This document shows, one piece after another, positions 23,411 through 35,267 of a stretch of DNA of 64,000 nt. The DNA is taken from contig CM065297.1 in the NCBI GenBank assembly GCA_032871835.1, positions 87,937,052 through 88,001,051 on the forward strand, in the 5' to 3' direction. The translations under genes were made by a program, and so were the position numbers. The DNA is from Dipteronia dyeriana (taxonomy: Eukaryota > Streptophyta > Magnoliopsida > Sapindales > Sapindaceae). Position 1 is the stretch's first letter, and each line of letters begins with the position of its first letter. The notes under the pieces were generated by a model. That model was not told the origin of the DNA. It searched no databases and saw only the letters and a program-made list of their open reading frames with translations.

Positions 23411-25442
23411 AAAATAAATATAAAACTTCAAAGAACGTTGCAACCAGTAGAACATCAAGTACTCTGTACCTACATTCTACAGGCTATAATGTTGGTAATA
23501 TATATTATATTTTTTGACATTTGAATAAAATGTTATATAATTATTTTATCTTTTTCTTTTACATTTGAATTAAATAATTGTTTGATGTCAATTACCCATT
23601 AAAACATTTCAATTTCTTCATTATATATATATTCATTATATAAATTAATTACAGTTAACATTATAATTTACAAACACGTTTATACTATTTTTAAAACAAT
23701 ATTAACCAAATATTTGTATAATTAATTTAACATCATATTATTTATTCACCGCAATTAACTATAACTATAGAATTAAACCGACCTAAATATCTTTAAATAT
23801 AAAATGAAATTTATTGACGTCGATTTCTGGATGTATGAGAAAAGCCAACAAGATTTGGATTTTAGCTGTGATTTCAAAGAGAAAATGAAGGAAAAAGTAA
23901 TTGGACGCAAGTTTTTATGTGGTAAAACTCCGATGACCGAAGAAACGTTCACTGGTGGTTGAATGATCAACCGAGCCAAAATCCACTATGAATAGAATAA
24001 TTACAATTCTCGATCTCTCTTTTTCTCTCTATATTTTGCTATATTCTATTTGTCCTTTTTTATGACGAGATTATGAGTCTATTTATATATCCATAAAACT
24101 CTAATCATCTTTGTACAAGTAATAAAAGATCTTTGTATTTAATTATGATTGTTTACTTGTTCGAAGTAGTTTGTCTTCTTTCTTATTTCGGAGACTTGTA
24201 TTGAGATCGAATGAGACTCTAGTAATGTTGTCCAGTTAGGACTTATTTCCTTATAATAGCGCAGTCTTTTTTAAGAAATAAAATTGTTTTCTGATTAGAA
24301 ACCCTTTCTGCTTGATATTCTGTTCTTTTTGAAGTTCCTCTTTAATATAGATATCTTCGCGTATTTTAATGATTCGATTCGTGTGAGCTACGCACTGGGC
24401 TTTTTATTCAGTTTCCTTCATGTTTGTCCCGAGTAGGATACGATATCAGCTGGTCCCGAATGACGTCATCTGATCGCGAGTAGAAAATATCATTAACTAG
24501 CCCCGAATATCTTTAACTGACCCCGAGTAGTATATGACATCAGTTGTCTCCAAGTAGGTTTTATTCAATACTTGTTTTCTCGGGTTTCTCTTCTTTGGTG
24601 ATGTTATGCAGGATATTTTTTGATGCCTATTTGGATGTCCACCAGACAATTTTATCCTCTTTATCGATGACGTATACGTCTGATAAAATTTACATACGAC
24701 AAAATTTTTATCTTTGGAGTATCTTTGGAGACCCCTAAAATAAATAAAAAACTTACGAGGCCCAGTAATGAATTGGATCCTCTAAACAAATGTTCTATGG
24801 TCATAAAAGCAATCTTTTTTTAATCAGAATTCTACAATTCAATTATTTGTACAAGAACTGTCAAATAAAAAATCTTTGTACAAGCAAAATTAGATGAAAT
24901 TGTTGTACAAACTTGGAAATCTGGAAAATTCAAATTTTCTATGTATAAAATTGAATAATTCTTTGCACGGATATTTTTTTTTCCTATATTTGTATAAAAT
25001 TAATTTAATAAAATAATATTAAAGAATCATAATTTCAAATAAATTAGTTAATAAAATTGAAATAACAGTAAATTTGGATAGACTTGATTATAGGAGATTT
25101 AAAGAAATGCAAAAAGTTAAAATAAAAAACAAATATTAAAAAAACTCACTCAAAACGGTCAACAGACTCGACACAAAAAAAAAAAGGGAAATAAAAATCA
25201 ACATACCATTACGAATAGAAGAGCACATGAAATTCCGTGCGCTTAAGAGGCGCACGTTAGAAGGAGTGCTCTCTCTCTCACCTTTCCCCGCGAGACACAA
25301 AACACACAATTTGTCTTCATTTCCTTCCAAAACAAAAACCAAATTTCAGCTCTCTTTCACTCCATCTCCAAATATATATTTTTTCAAATATTCCAATTTT
25401 GACCTCCATCATCCTCCCTATTTCCAAATTCTATCGCTTTTC
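23411..25442. other. Intergenic; possible minus-strand LTR at about 23770-24760
   Basis: No gene. Around 24430-24560 a degenerate unit with CCCGAATGACGTCATCTGA-like and CCCCGAGTAG words repeats three to four times. Read on the minus strand, the 23870-23990 part has an LTR-leader character (GGTCATCGGAGTTTTACCAC). Neither ends nor target duplication could be set. 25080-25442 is the presumed promoter and leader of the ATXR5-like gene and includes a CT-rich tract near 25270. Confidence 0.28.
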
Positions 25443-28400
25443 ATGGCTCCTGCTACTACCTCGCCTGCGGACTCCCGGCGTCTTGTCGGCTCTCGCCGGA
25501 GGACGGAGGCTCCGCGGAGGATGCTTTCGTCGTCTCCGTCACCGCCTCCGAAGAAGATGAGGCCGATGGCGGAGATACTGGCGACGGCTCGCTACGCGGT
25601 GGTCGAGCGGGATGATTATAGCGACATGAGCTGCGAGCAATGCGGGTCCGGCGAGCGTCCCGACGAGCTGCTGTTATGCGACAAATGCGACCGTGGCTTC
25701 CACATGAAGTGCTTGAGACCGATTGTCGCTCGCGTCCCGATTGGATCCTGGCTTTGCCTAAGCTGCTCCGGCCAGAGACGTGTAAGAAGTAGGGGATTTT
25801 GTGTTTTGTTTTTGGTTTCTCGTTGGAATTTTTTTTTTTTTTGTTTTTTAAACTCTCTAATGTAAAATGTGGTATTTTTGTCTGTGTTTTGTTGGATTTT
25901 TTAAGGTTTTTCACAGAAGAAGATAATCGATTTTTTCAAAATTCGAAAGCGTAATGCGGTGGAAGAGAAATGTGCTGCATCACAAGGTACAATTTTATTG
26001 ATTGATCGTTGTGGATGTTATCTTGCTTGTCATTGTCGTTTTTGATCGTTAGAGCTTCTTCGTTTTTTTTAGTAACTATGAAAACAAAATGAATACGGCA
26101 ATAAAAAAAAACACAACTTTGCAAATGTTGCTGTTTCAGATAGAAACATATCCCACCACTGAAAGTCTTTGATTGTTCAAACCCAAATTTGCTACCTTCC
26201 TGAAAGTAGTTTGAAATAATGAATTTGAATCAGTGAATTTCCCAAAAAGTTTAACCATCTCATTCGAATAGGACAAGGAGTATCAATGTCGAAAGCAGGT
26301 GAGAACAGCAGAGGAATCACATTCCAGCCAAACATAAGCAAATAAAGCTTTATGTCTAGCTGGATGAACTGCAAATGCACCACCACAAACAATATCATCA
26401 ACGTTTATTTTAATCTGAGGGAAAAGGGAGGGAAAAGGGGAGGATGCAGAATAAATAGACTGCCAATTTGTAGATACACCCGTATTCAGAAGAATATCTT
26501 TTGTATTTAACTTGTTTCATACTTCATTCAATCTTTTCGTGATAAACAAATGCCAAATTAATGAGAGGCAAAAGTATTATAGAATTGATTTATGCAAGGG
26601 AGACTCCTAATAACCACCCTGTAATTTAACATTTATTTTCTTCGACATGATTATCAATTTAGGTTCGCACCAAATCTGGAATAATATGATGTAAATTTCA
26701 CGCTTAAGGAGAAAACAATTTAGTTTTTAACTGAAAAAAATTGAAGGATAATAATTTAGACAAAGCTATATGTAATAAAAGCTATTGAGGATGATGCTTA
26801 TTTAAATGTATTGTTACACCAATGAATTGTTTAATGCACCTAGGAAAATTGAAGAATGTATATGCATAATTCATTCCCTGTGAATGCTGGATTTTTTGGC
26901 TCCTTTTAATGTACTTTCATGAATTTAATACTTCATAACTTTGGTGCTATCTATCCTTATCATTCTCCAATCTAGGCTAAGACGAGTAGGACATATGATT
27001 TTGCCAAAACCATGTTAGGTTACCACTAGACCAAAATCTTAAGCTTGCGATGGCTCAAATAATAGTATTCAACTCTTCTAACATTTATTTCAATGGAACC
27101 GCGATTGGGATTCTAGCAAGTGACTGTGGTGCGAGCTACTGATGACTTGATGTCTCCAAGAGTTCCATCAAATGTCTCATAACCATTCGCCTCTCTGTGC
27201 GTTGTTCTTCCTAGCACAGTCTTTCAAGGACTTAGGTGGCCTCCATGATGGAGGAGCTAGCCTTCTCCAGGGCAAAGGAGAAGGCTGCAGCGGAGGAGCC
27301 TGCCGCATCCTCTCTGCAACTGAAACCGGTTGGTTAGCTTTTCTCAGTCTGTGACAAGGGAGGGGAATCGAATGTGATATCATTATATCAATCACTCTAT
27401 GAGCATTTCGTAGGAAGATCATGTCACTAAAATTGTAAAATGTTATTGGTTTTGTTCAATCCTTCTTCCCTTGCATTTTCCTGCTGATATCTAACTTATG
27501 GTTTTTACTTGTTTCATCTGGAACGATATCTAGACGCTAGGAAGCGTCGAAGACGTTCGGCATCATTGGTGTTGCAAAAGAAAAGAAGGAGACTACTGCC
27601 ATTTATTCCATCAGAAGATCCTGTCCAAAGGCTGAAACAAATGGGTACCCTGGCTTCTGCTTTAACGGCATTGCAAATCGAATTCAGTGATGGTCTGACT
27701 TATATGCCTGGCATGGCTCCTAGATCTGCCAATCAGGCAAAGTTAGAAGATGGTGGGATGCAGGTTTCAACTTAAATCTTCACTTTCAATTCAGTTTTCC
27801 CCCATAAATTTTTAATTTCCTTTCATGGCATACTTGTAATGTGTTATGGGTTTTTTACAAGGTTCTTTCGAAAGAAGATACAGAGACCTTGGAATACTGT
27901 CGAGCGATGTCTAAAAGAGGCGAATGCCCTCCCCTTGTAGTAGTTTTTGATTCATGTGAAGGGTACTTTTACCTGAATTCCTTGATGGTGATTGCATTTG
28001 TTTAATCAAATATGTCAAAATAAAATCATGTTGATTTTGTGATGCAGTTTTACCGTAGAGGCAGATGGCCAGATAAAGGATATGACATTTATTGCAGAAT
28101 ACAATGGTGATGTGGATTTCCTTAATAATCGAGAACATGATGATTGTGATAGTATGATGACCCTTCTTTTAGCAACTGACCCATCTAAAAGTCTTGTCAT
28201 TTGCCCTGATAAACGTGGAAACATTGCTCGCTTTATCAATGGCATAAACAATCATACCCCGTAAGCCTGTGCAACTCATCACTTTTCCATATTTTGACCA
28301 TGGCAAATTAATAATTATTATTTGAGTTTATTTACTTGGTATGTGGACTTATTAGGGACTATGAATTCTGTCCTTCAACAAGTAGTTGTTAGTGTAGCTC

Positions 28401-28655
28401 TAGTGGACACTATTATGTTCTATGTTCCCTTATTTTAACTTGGCTTGAGAGAATATTTAGTCCCTTGTTATTAAAAAATATCAAATTTTGTGCAGGGAAA
28501 GTAAGAAGAAGCAGAACTGTAAATGTGTAAGATACAGTGTAAATGGTGAATGCCGGGTCTTTTTGGTTGCTACTCGGGATATTGCTAAAGGGGAGAGGCT
28601 ATACTATGATTATAATGGATACGAGCATGAATACCCTACTCATCATTTTGTCTGA
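25443..28655 (+). CDS. ATXR5: ATXR5/6-type histone H3K27 monomethyltransferase
   Basis: Six exons give 373 residues: 25443-25779, 25906-25986, 27534-27763, 27862-27962, 28048-28260 and 28496-28655, all GT-AG. After a basic, serine/proline-rich N-terminus comes a PHD finger (C64 to C108; CEQCGSG, LLLCDKCDRGFH, WLCLSC). A PCNA-interaction box follows (QKKIIDFF, residues 116-123), then a basic patch (RKRRRR, KKRRRL). The C-terminal SET domain (about 235-372) has FIAEYNGDVD, RFINGINNHT and the catalytic-pocket YYDYNGYEHEYP. This order is diagnostic of plant ATXR5/ATXR6, nuclear enzymes that place H3K27me1 at replication and help silence heterochromatin. The PHD wording (FHMKCLRPIVARVPIG) seems closer to ATXR5, whose Arabidopsis protein is of similar length (about 379). 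The ATG at 25443 is the first in frame before the conserved part; there is no premature stop. Intron 2 (25987-27533) carries a LINE remnant. Exon 1/2 has alternative splice sites (see findings). The ATXR5 versus ATXR6 choice is tentative; the family is secure. Confidence 0.93.
26160..26425 (-). pseudogene. LINE RNase H-like fragment in intron 2
   Basis: One minus-strand frame reads GGAFAVHPARHKALFAYVWLE then CDSSAVLTCFRH, a stop, NEMVKLFGKFTDS and FRKVANLGLNNQRLS. The order WLECDS..AVL..F then F.....A.LGL resembles the RNase H domain at the C-terminus of plant L1-type elements, with an internal deletion and a stop. It lies antisense inside intron 2 of the ATXR5-like gene. No poly-A tail or target duplication was found. 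Confidence 0.5.
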
Positions 28656-30374
28656 GAATCATACTGATATCAGTCTAACAATCCTACGGAACTTAGATAC
28701 AATTTTTGATCCTGATAGATCTCTTCTTGCGGCGTCTTTGTTCACAGCTCACTCATTGTTGCAGAGAAAGCATTTCTTCAAATTTGTACCATGGCCATTA
28801 AATTTAATTTATGATGAGAGCTGGCACTTTGTTTGGCCATGAGAGAATAGAGCAGGGGAGAATTTTCCTGAAAGTTATTTTGGATGTCCTAGTAATTTAT
28901 GTAAAAAAACATCTCTTTTCTTCTATACAGATTTCAGTGGAAGTCTTTACTTTTTCTAACGATCGTCACTGCATTCAAGATGATTTACTTTCTGGTGGAT
29001 TGTTACAACATTTTGAAATCATCTTTCCAATCTCTTCTCAGTAATTAAGAAATGTGACATTCACCTCTCTTTATGATGTTTACGTACCATGTGAGAGATG
29101 TGAATGATGTTAAAAGGAAGAAAGGAAGCTACATTCAATTCCACTTTGATGCGGTATCTTCTTGCAGTACAATTACGATGGTACATCTTGACCGCTCATG
29201 ATGCATGTCTGTAGAATTGGATTCAGGGGTTAGATGAAGAGTTCTTACGATATGAAGCTACTTCAGGAATTCGTTCCAGGAATTTATAAATTCAGAATTC
29301 ATATTAGGACTTATAAAAGGTGACATCATTTCCCACTTTCTTTACTTAAACTATAAAATGCGTTGTGTTTGTTGGATTTGTACAATATGATTGTTCTTGC
29401 TCGCTAACATATTTACAATGTAATATATTGGCATGTGTGACTGCATGATGAAGAAATATAAAGCAATGTGCATCTTCTTCCTTTCACTTGTTTGTAGTTT
29501 TAATGCCTTTTTTCTGAATCATGTTGCCCTTCAGTTAGATTATCAGTGGGCTGTTTTTATCGAAAAATGAGTTTCTTGTTCCTGGAGTTAACTTCATTAT
29601 CTTTTTTGTGATTTGTTGTTGTATTTCTCCTATTTCATTTCGTGTTTTTATGTTTTGTATTTGCTTGTTTTGGGCGTTTTTCCTAGCATGTACAAGGTAA
29701 CATTTTTTTATCATTCACAAGAGATAACTTAATTATCCATGTCAGTATTCAGACTATTCAGCTTCGGTGTAATAATCATGAGAGGATTACATATAGACTT
29801 GAAGATTTGGACCGTAAGTGTTTGAACGTCTTGTTTTGATTGTATCATCAGCCTCTTTCGCCAAGGGATTGTCTGCATCATTATGCTTTTTGCTGAGGGA
29901 TCAAGCATGTTTCATGTTTGCTCTCAGGCTTCCATTGATCTTAACACCTCTTATGAAACAACGCATAAAGCTAAGCTTCATTCTTCTGTTTCAGAAATCA
30001 GTATCTTGGCTGATCCAAAACTGACAACATCTTTCAATTGGAGGATGCAAGTTTTCTGGGGTCAGGCACAGCTTGAAACAAGAACGCGATTCAGCATTTT
30101 ATTGCTTCTCAAAATTGTTTATTTGCATTCACCAAGTACAGCAGCTTGAAAACAGGCAAGGCAAATTACTCACACTATGCATATCAGGGTTTGGATACAC
30201 TTTTGAGGAGTTTTGATTCTATAATTACACAACATGGAATTCACTCAGGTGAGTTTACTTATTCAGATTGAAAATCAAAGAAAATCAACTTCCATTGTAA
30301 ATGGAACTTAATTCCATATGTGGAACGGGGTTCCCTTTTCTGTCTTCTATGGTCTATATAACTTAATTCTTAAC
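28656..30374. other. 3' flank of the ATXR5-like gene, no further gene seen
   Basis: The short + strand frames here (for example 28543-28842 and 29818-30149) overlap the last exon out of frame or have no domain and no splice partners. The first few hundred bases are presumably 3' UTR. The rest is AT-rich spacer up to the Copia fragment. Confidence 0.45.
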
Positions 30375-30648
30375 TGTTTTTAGGAAATTCATTTCTCTCA
30401 TTGATATTCCTTACTAATAAATGCGCACTTAGTCTTTCAACCTCTCGCAAAGCTCTCTTTGTTTTATGTTTTTCTCTTTTTTGTTCTCTCACATTCTACC
30501 CTTATGAATATTTTGTTTAAAAGCTCTCCCAACAGCTCACTTATATAGTGAGAGACTTTTAACTAATTACAAATAGACCCAGTAGAACCTAAAATTACAA
30601 TTATGCTCCAAATACAAAATACTTGTTATTTTGAGACAAACATCAACA
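30375..30648 (-). repeat. 3' LTR of the Copia fragment
   Basis: On the minus strand it starts TGTTGATGTTTGTCTC at 30648, straight after a purine-rich tract, and probably ends CTAAAAACA at 30375. This makes a short LTR of about 274 bp. It contains a TATA-like word (ACTATATAAGTGAG). The right-hand (3') limit rests on the TG/CA rule only. Confidence 0.5.
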
Positions 30649-30869
30649 ATCTCCACCTTGTTGAAAAGAAATTTTAACCCTCGATTTTTTTTTGTATAAT
30701 ACTGTGTTTATAACACCTCCACCTTGACAAGAAACCTCTTGTCTTCACACCTCAAGTGGTGAGGTGCCCACCTAAACTCAACAAAAGCAAAGATTAACAA
30801 GCTCAAGCAATGTTCAAACTTATCTTTTGTAACCTGTTAGATAAGCATATCGGATACATTCTTGTGTAA

Positions 30870-32790
30870 ACCTTCTCAATGGAGACTTCACCTATGACAA
30901 TCCAATCTCGTATTCTATGAAATTGGATGTCAATGTGCTTTGTTCTCGCATGGAACACTTGATTATAGGGGTGTGCAAAAAACCGTCAAACCGAATCACT
31001 CCGTATAACCCAACCCAAACCCTATGGGTTGGTTCGGTTTCACATATAAAAATTTTATTAATCGGTTTGTCGTTTAACAAACCAATCAAATATTGATTTG
31101 GTTTGGTTGCTAAAAATAAAATTCATACAAACCAAGCCAACCCATATATTTAATAAAATCAAGTTTTGTAACTTTTATTTATACTTATTTGCTTCTCATA
31201 TAAATAAGTTTTTTTTTTTCTCATTCATTATCATCAACCATTTGGTATTGTACTCCTCTTTCTTTACATATTATATTTTTTTAATAAATAAAATACAGTT
31301 ACTTATCTCTTCCAATGTTTTTTAGAATATGAGTTTGTTATGTTTTATTTTTTATTTTTCTGTTATGATACATTTTATTGTTAACTTGTTAATTATATAA
31401 TATTTTTAATTTTTAAAATAATTAAATAACACATTTAATATTTTTATATTTAAATATTTTTTTATAATAATACAAAAAATGATTTTTAGGTTCAAACATA
31501 AAACGTTAAATCAACCCAAATTAACTCAAACCAACCTGATATTTTTTGGTTTTGTTTGAATCGGTTTGGTTTGGATTGAAATATAGTCAAACCGATAAAT
31601 TGAGCTTCAATCCAAACCAAACAAAAAATGCACACCTCTACTTGATTATTTGTTTTAGTAATCACACTTTGACTATCACACCTAAGCAACACTGAATTTT
31701 ACTTCAATCCCATATAATTCATCAAACCCCTCAACCAAATTGCTTCCTTTGATGCTTTCATGATTGCCATGTATTCTGCTTCGGTAGTAGATAAGGCACT
31801 AGTAGGTTCGAGCATAGACTTTCAACTAATCGGTTCATCCATGCATGTAAATACATACCCCAATGTAGACCTTCTCTTGTCCAAGTCACCCGCATAGTTG
31901 GACTCAACAAACCCAACAACACCATATTCATCATGATGTCTTTCAAACATAATTGCCAACTCCTTAGTACCCTTCAAATATTGCAAAATCCATTTAATGG
32001 CATTCCAATGCTTTTTGCTCAGATTTGCCATGTATTTAGTAACCACACTAACCAATTGGGAGATATCAGGTCTTGTACATACCATGACAATCATTAAATA
32101 ACCAACCACATTTGCATACGGAACCTTCACCATCTCTTCCATCTCGGCATCCGTGGAAGAACATTGCTTTGCACTTAAGACAAAGTATGAACCAAGTGGA
32201 GTAGATACAGCTTTAGCATCAAGCATGCTAAACTTCTCAAACACATTGTGAATATGCCTCTTTTGAGATAACCACAACTTATCTGTTTTCCGATATCTTT
32301 TAATCTCTATCCCTAAGATCCTTTTAACAACACCATGACCCTTCATGTCAAATCTCTACCCAAAATTCATTTGAGCTTATTAATTTTTGACATATCTCGA
32401 CATATTATAAGCATACCATCCACATACAATATCAACAAGATAATTGTACCATCATCAAATACATGAGAATAAACACAACAATCATACTTACTTATCTTGT
32501 AGCCAATCTTCAACATGTAGGAATCGAAGTGCCTGTACCATTGTCTTGGAGATTATTTGGGTCCATAAAGTGACTTCTTTAGTCCACAAACAAGGATTTC
32601 GTTTCCCGCTTCCTTGAACCTTTCCGGTTGAGCCATATAAATGACCTCTTCCAAATCCCTATGAAGAAATGTCGTATTCATAACAAGTTGTTATAACTTC
32701 ATGTCATATTGCTACTAAGGCTAACAATACCCGAATAGATGTATATTTCAAACTAGTGAGAAAATCTCTTGATAAAAACTGTCTAGAAGT
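30870..32790 (-). pseudogene. Copia reverse transcriptase/RNase H remnant
   Basis: Recognisable pieces in order: TTFLHRDLEEVIYMAQPERF, SLYGPK then stop then SPRQWYRHFDSYML, LYVDGMLII (the YVDD catalytic motif altered to YVDG), GIEIKRYRKTDKLWLSQK, YANVVGYLMIVMVCTRPDIS, ESNYAGDLDKRRSTLGYVFT, a stop where Trp is expected, TTEAEYMAIMKASKEAIWL, LRCDSQSVITKTNNQ, then beyond the MITE VFHARTKHIDIQFHRIREW. These are RT palm and RNase H signatures of Ty1-copia. Loss of the second Asp of YVDD and several stops make it inactive. Confidence 0.88.
30966..31640. mobile_element. hAT MITE, 675 bp, with perfect 8-bp target duplication
   Basis: The ends are TAGGGGTGTGCAAAAAACCG on the left and, read inward from the right, TAGAGGTGTGCATTTTTTG. 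CTTGATTA flanks both sides exactly (30958-30965 and 31641-31648). The subterminal parts carry many AACCAAACC/GGTTTGGTTT words in both orientations. It has no coding capacity. Removing it and one target copy rejoins the RNase H frame of the Copia fragment, so it is younger than that fragment. Confidence 0.93.
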
Positions 32791-33865
32791 TGGTTCATAA
32801 ACCTAAAGACCGAAAGATTTTTGGTTTTTAATAGGTATTTAGGAAGAAAGAAGACATACATGAGAATGAAAAACCGAAATTCAAAGCAAGCTTGGTTGAG
32901 TCCAAGTTATCACGAGGACTTGATGTTTTATGGAATTCAAAATGTGTCATTGCAGTTTAAGAATGATTAAAAAGAAGAAGAAAGTGAAAATACATGCCTT
33001 GTATAGAAAATTACACGGTGAGAATAAAAATCCAAGTTCGACAAAGCAAAAGGGTTATTTCAGTCCACAGAATGTGATGGTTGTACATTACAGTCTTAAG
33101 TGGTATCCACTATTAAAATATTTGGTCCCACACAAGATATCCTAGTACATCAATTTCGGTATCAAATCTTATTCCATTCTAAAATGTATTGATCAAATAT
33201 GTCAGCTGATTCTTAGAACCTGTCCCATTAATTTCAAAATCTAGGCTGTGGGATTTGCTTCCCCTCCCCCTCCAAGCTCATCTCCTAATCTTCTACACTT
33301 TTGAAACCATTCATATACAACACTAGTTTTTCCACCCTAAACAATAACTTATGAGAAACCTGTTGTTGACACCCTAAACAAGAAGTTTCTAATTATAAGC
33401 TCAGTATAAGAATCATTAGGACACTAATTTCCTACTAATTTTATACTTGTATAAAACTAGCCTTATTAACATGTGTCCTTTAAACTACATGCTATATACT
33501 AGCCTTCTTAACATGTGTCTTTTAAACTACATGTTGTAAGTAAATTTTTAACATTAAAAGCTTAATAAGAACAAATTTAAACAAAATTATTTGTACTTAT
33601 AATTTTGTTTATATTGAATTCTTATCTAATAATTAAGCTCTTAAAATTAATAATTTCTCTTAACGTATTTGGTGGGACTCGAACACCCAAACACTAATTA
33701 CTACCACCCGTGTTAGGAAGTAACATGGATTACATTTGATATTTTGAAAAAATAAAATATTAAGCTAGAAATAAAAGCCATCATAAGAAAGTGGGCCTTG
33801 TAAAAAAAATCTTTAAATTGTACGAAATAAGAGAGTATTTTTGTGGACTCCATAGATGATATCCC
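32791..33865. other. Spacer without gene; short tandem duplication
   Basis: No gene is evident. A 36-bp unit (ACTAGCCTTATTAACATGTG...) at 33456-33491 is repeated with few changes at 33498-33533. Near 33665 the word GGTGGGACTCGAACACCC reads, on the other strand, like a tRNA-type B box (GTTCGAGTCCC). It could belong to a SINE, but no tail or ends were found. Confidence 0.4.
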
Positions 33866-35245
33866 CACTATAAAAAAAGTCTATTGGTGACGAACTATTT
33901 TCGACGGTGCTAATTACCATCGGAAATAGTACATTTTCCGACGGTCATATTAGAGCCGTCAGAAATGAGTCAAAATATAATACCATAATTCCGACGGTCA
34001 AATAACCGTCAGAAATAGTCTTTATGCCGTCAGAAATATGAAAAAAAAATACAATATTTCCGACGGCCATGGGGCCGTCGAAAATAGTCCATATTTTCGA
34101 CGGCATTTTTTGTGCCTTCGAAAATAATAAAATTTAATTCAAATTAGTTTTAAAGGCAATTACGCTATCGAAAATATAGTATTATTTTCTATATTATTTT
34201 TTATGGTATTGTCATTGAAAGAAATAATTAATTTGTTATTATAATATTAATTAATAAATTATAATGGAATGTATTTGATAATTTATCGACTAAAAAAAAT
34301 GTGACTTATAGATCAATATTTTAAATGTACCAATATATGTTATTGTTTTTATTTATCACTATTTTTTTTTAGCGAAATCACTCTGTCAATTTTTTCACAA
34401 AATATTTTGATTTAATTTTGAATTTTTCAAATAATATGTCATAAATAATGTAAAAAAAATAAAAATATTATGGTGATCACTGTAAAAAAAATAGACAATA
34501 GGGACCCGACTTTAGAAACAAATAATTAGACTAATAAGAAGACTACTTTATATGTATATCTAACTAAATTAAATAAATATAAAATATAGCAAAATTATCA
34601 GTAATTACAAGAATATTTATTTATTTATAATTAAGTTTAATGACATTACTATATCATATTTTTTGAAAAAAAAAAACTCTAATAATTTTATTTAATATCT
34701 ATTTGTTTATCATACAAAGTAATTTATACTGAATTAAGTTTAAATTATTAATTTTTTTTGTAAAATGTTGATTATAAAAAATAAAATCAACAAGGATATA
34801 ATATACGTATCCTATTTCAAGATAAAGTAGGAAAATGTAATTTCCTATCAAATAAAGGAAATATTTTAATAAAAATATTATTTTCTAAAACAATATCAAT
34901 AGTTATATTTAAATATTGTACAAAAAAAAAACATATTTAATTTACATATCAATAGCTTATATATAAATAGTATGTAAAAAATATAAGATATAAAGTTATA
35001 GCAAAATGGTAAGAGTAACATTTATTATCTATCATTGAGGTCACGGGTTCAAGCCACATGAAATGCATAGAAATAGCTGGGCAGAAATGGTCATATTTGT
35101 GACAGCTCGTCGGTAAATTGGTATTTACGACAAGCGTATTTGTGACGGCCTCCGACGACCATTTTCCATCGGAAAAACTTATTTTTGACGGGAAATCGTC
35201 TTTTCCGATGGCATTTAACAATCGAAAAAGACCATTTTTTTAGTG
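33866..35245. mobile_element. Non-autonomous CACTA (En/Spm-like) element, copy 1
   Basis: It starts CACTATAAAAAAAGTC and ends CCATTTTTTTAGTG, the inverted CACTA termini. Flanks are CCC and CCA (2 of 3). Both subterminal regions carry many TTTCCGACGG/CCGTCGGAAAT words in both orientations, the usual transposase-binding array of this superfamily. The interior is AT-rich and non-coding. It is homologous through most of its length to 48033-49342. Near 34996-35055 a word order resembling a tRNA gene is present (ATAGCAAAATGGTAAGAG, then CACGGGTTCAAGCC). Confidence 0.75.
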
Positions 35246-35267
35246 CCATCACATTAACAAAGTGTAA

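Larger units (their letters stand above)
30375..32790 (-). mobile_element. 3' part of a Copia retrotransposon (RT, RNase H, LTR)
   Basis: On the minus strand, reverse transcriptase begins near 32790 (KYTSIRVLLALVA) and runs into RNase H. Then come a polypurine tract (AAGGTGGAGAT, about 30659-30649) and a short LTR. The 5' LTR, gag, integrase and first part of RT are missing. A hAT MITE (30966-31640) divides RNase H. The element lies tail-to-tail with the ATXR5-like gene, whose 3' end is 1.7 kb away. Confidence 0.82.

Noticed and set aside
25456..25914. 152-residue minus-strand frame
   Set aside because: It lies antisense to exon 1 of the ATXR5-like gene. Its openness follows from the GC-rich coding sequence on the other strand, and it has no domain.
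29818..30149. Two overlapping frames downstream of the ATXR5-like gene
   Set aside because: No start context, splice partners or domain; they look like chance frames in 3' flank.
33660..33735. tRNA-like B box on the minus strand (GTTCGAGTCCC)
   Set aside because: A convincing A box and cloverleaf are lacking, so no tRNA gene is called; at most a SINE relic.
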